Positions 13,556 through 13,576 of a stretch of DNA of 13,576 nt are shown here, piece after piece. The notes beneath the pieces were generated by a model that worked only from the letters and a program-made list of their open reading frames with translations, was not told the origin of the DNA and searched no databases. Positions within the stretch are counted from its first letter, which is position 1. Each line of letters starts with the position of its first letter. Source of the stretch: Pseudomonadota bacterium (lineage in GTDB: Bacteria > Pseudomonadota > Alphaproteobacteria > Reyranellales > Reyranellaceae). Made by a program: the position numbers and the translations under genes. The stretch lies in assembly GCA_023436825.1 (NCBI GenBank), contig JAEZHS010000176.1, forward strand, positions 1 through 13,576. Reading direction: 5' to 3'.

Positions 13556-13576
13556 CTGTCATCCCGAGCGTAGCGA
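13556..13576. repeat. Start of a probable dispersed intergenic repeat, cut by the window edge
   Basis: TGTCATCCCGAGCGTAGCGA follows the stop of the iron-binding protein gene by about a dozen bases. I recall closely similar strings recurring between genes in several high-GC bacterial genomes, often continued by GGGATCT. Only one copy, cut at the edge, is visible here, so this rests on recollection. It might belong to a terminator hairpin whose second arm lies beyond the window. Confidence 0.35.

Noticed and set aside
12417..13562. Minus-strand open frame opposite the iron-binding protein gene (381 codons)
   Set aside because: The plus strand encodes a clear FbpA/FutA-type protein with signal peptide and ribosome binding site.
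1..13576. tRNA, rRNA, CRISPR array, transposase or phage genes
   Set aside because: No cloverleaf tRNA, no regularly spaced direct repeats and no transposase- or phage-like protein seen on either strand.

Overview
The window is GC-rich DNA with dense, high-GC codon use. It most likely comes from an alphaproteobacterium. The pointers are a cyclopropane-fatty-acid synthase-type methyltransferase, an FbpA/FutA-type ferric-iron binding protein with a twin-arginine-like signal, and TGA-N9-TCA dyads in front of the iron gene, which match the rhizobial RirA operator. The genus cannot be fixed from the sequence.

Layout. Positions 3-10973 (+) are one uninterrupted reading frame, already open at the left edge, so the gene starts upstream of the window. 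At least 3,656 codons are visible, with no cysteine seen and very few lysines. About 2,440 residues of degenerate alpha-helical repeats (period about 53-58 residues) are followed by a roughly 590-residue non-repeat helical region. Next come an SdrD-B-like segment with a perfect EF-hand-type loop, a second helical segment, a glycine linker and a C-terminal DUF4114 domain. It looks like a giant exported surface or matrix protein, but no secretion genes and no RTX nonapeptides are in the window. Positions 10974-11069 separate two convergent genes and are almost filled by an 81-bp inverted repeat that can fold into a three-way junction. Positions 11070-12308 (-) encode the CFA synthase-type enzyme. 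Positions 12309-12509 are a divergent regulatory region holding three TGA-N9-TCA motifs, a further 6-9-6 dyad and a pair of mutually exclusive leader hairpins. Positions 12510-13544 (+) encode the ferric-iron binding protein. The last 32 bases hold the beginning of what looks like a dispersed intergenic repeat.

How the genes relate. The giant protein gene stands apart from the other two, being convergent with cfa across a terminator-like structure. The lipid-modifying enzyme and the iron-binding protein diverge from one 201-bp region with operator-like dyads near both starts, so joint iron-responsive control is plausible but unproven. The most unusual content is the giant repeat protein, whose helical repeat I cannot assign to a named family. 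The divergent operator cluster and the convergent palindromic element come next.
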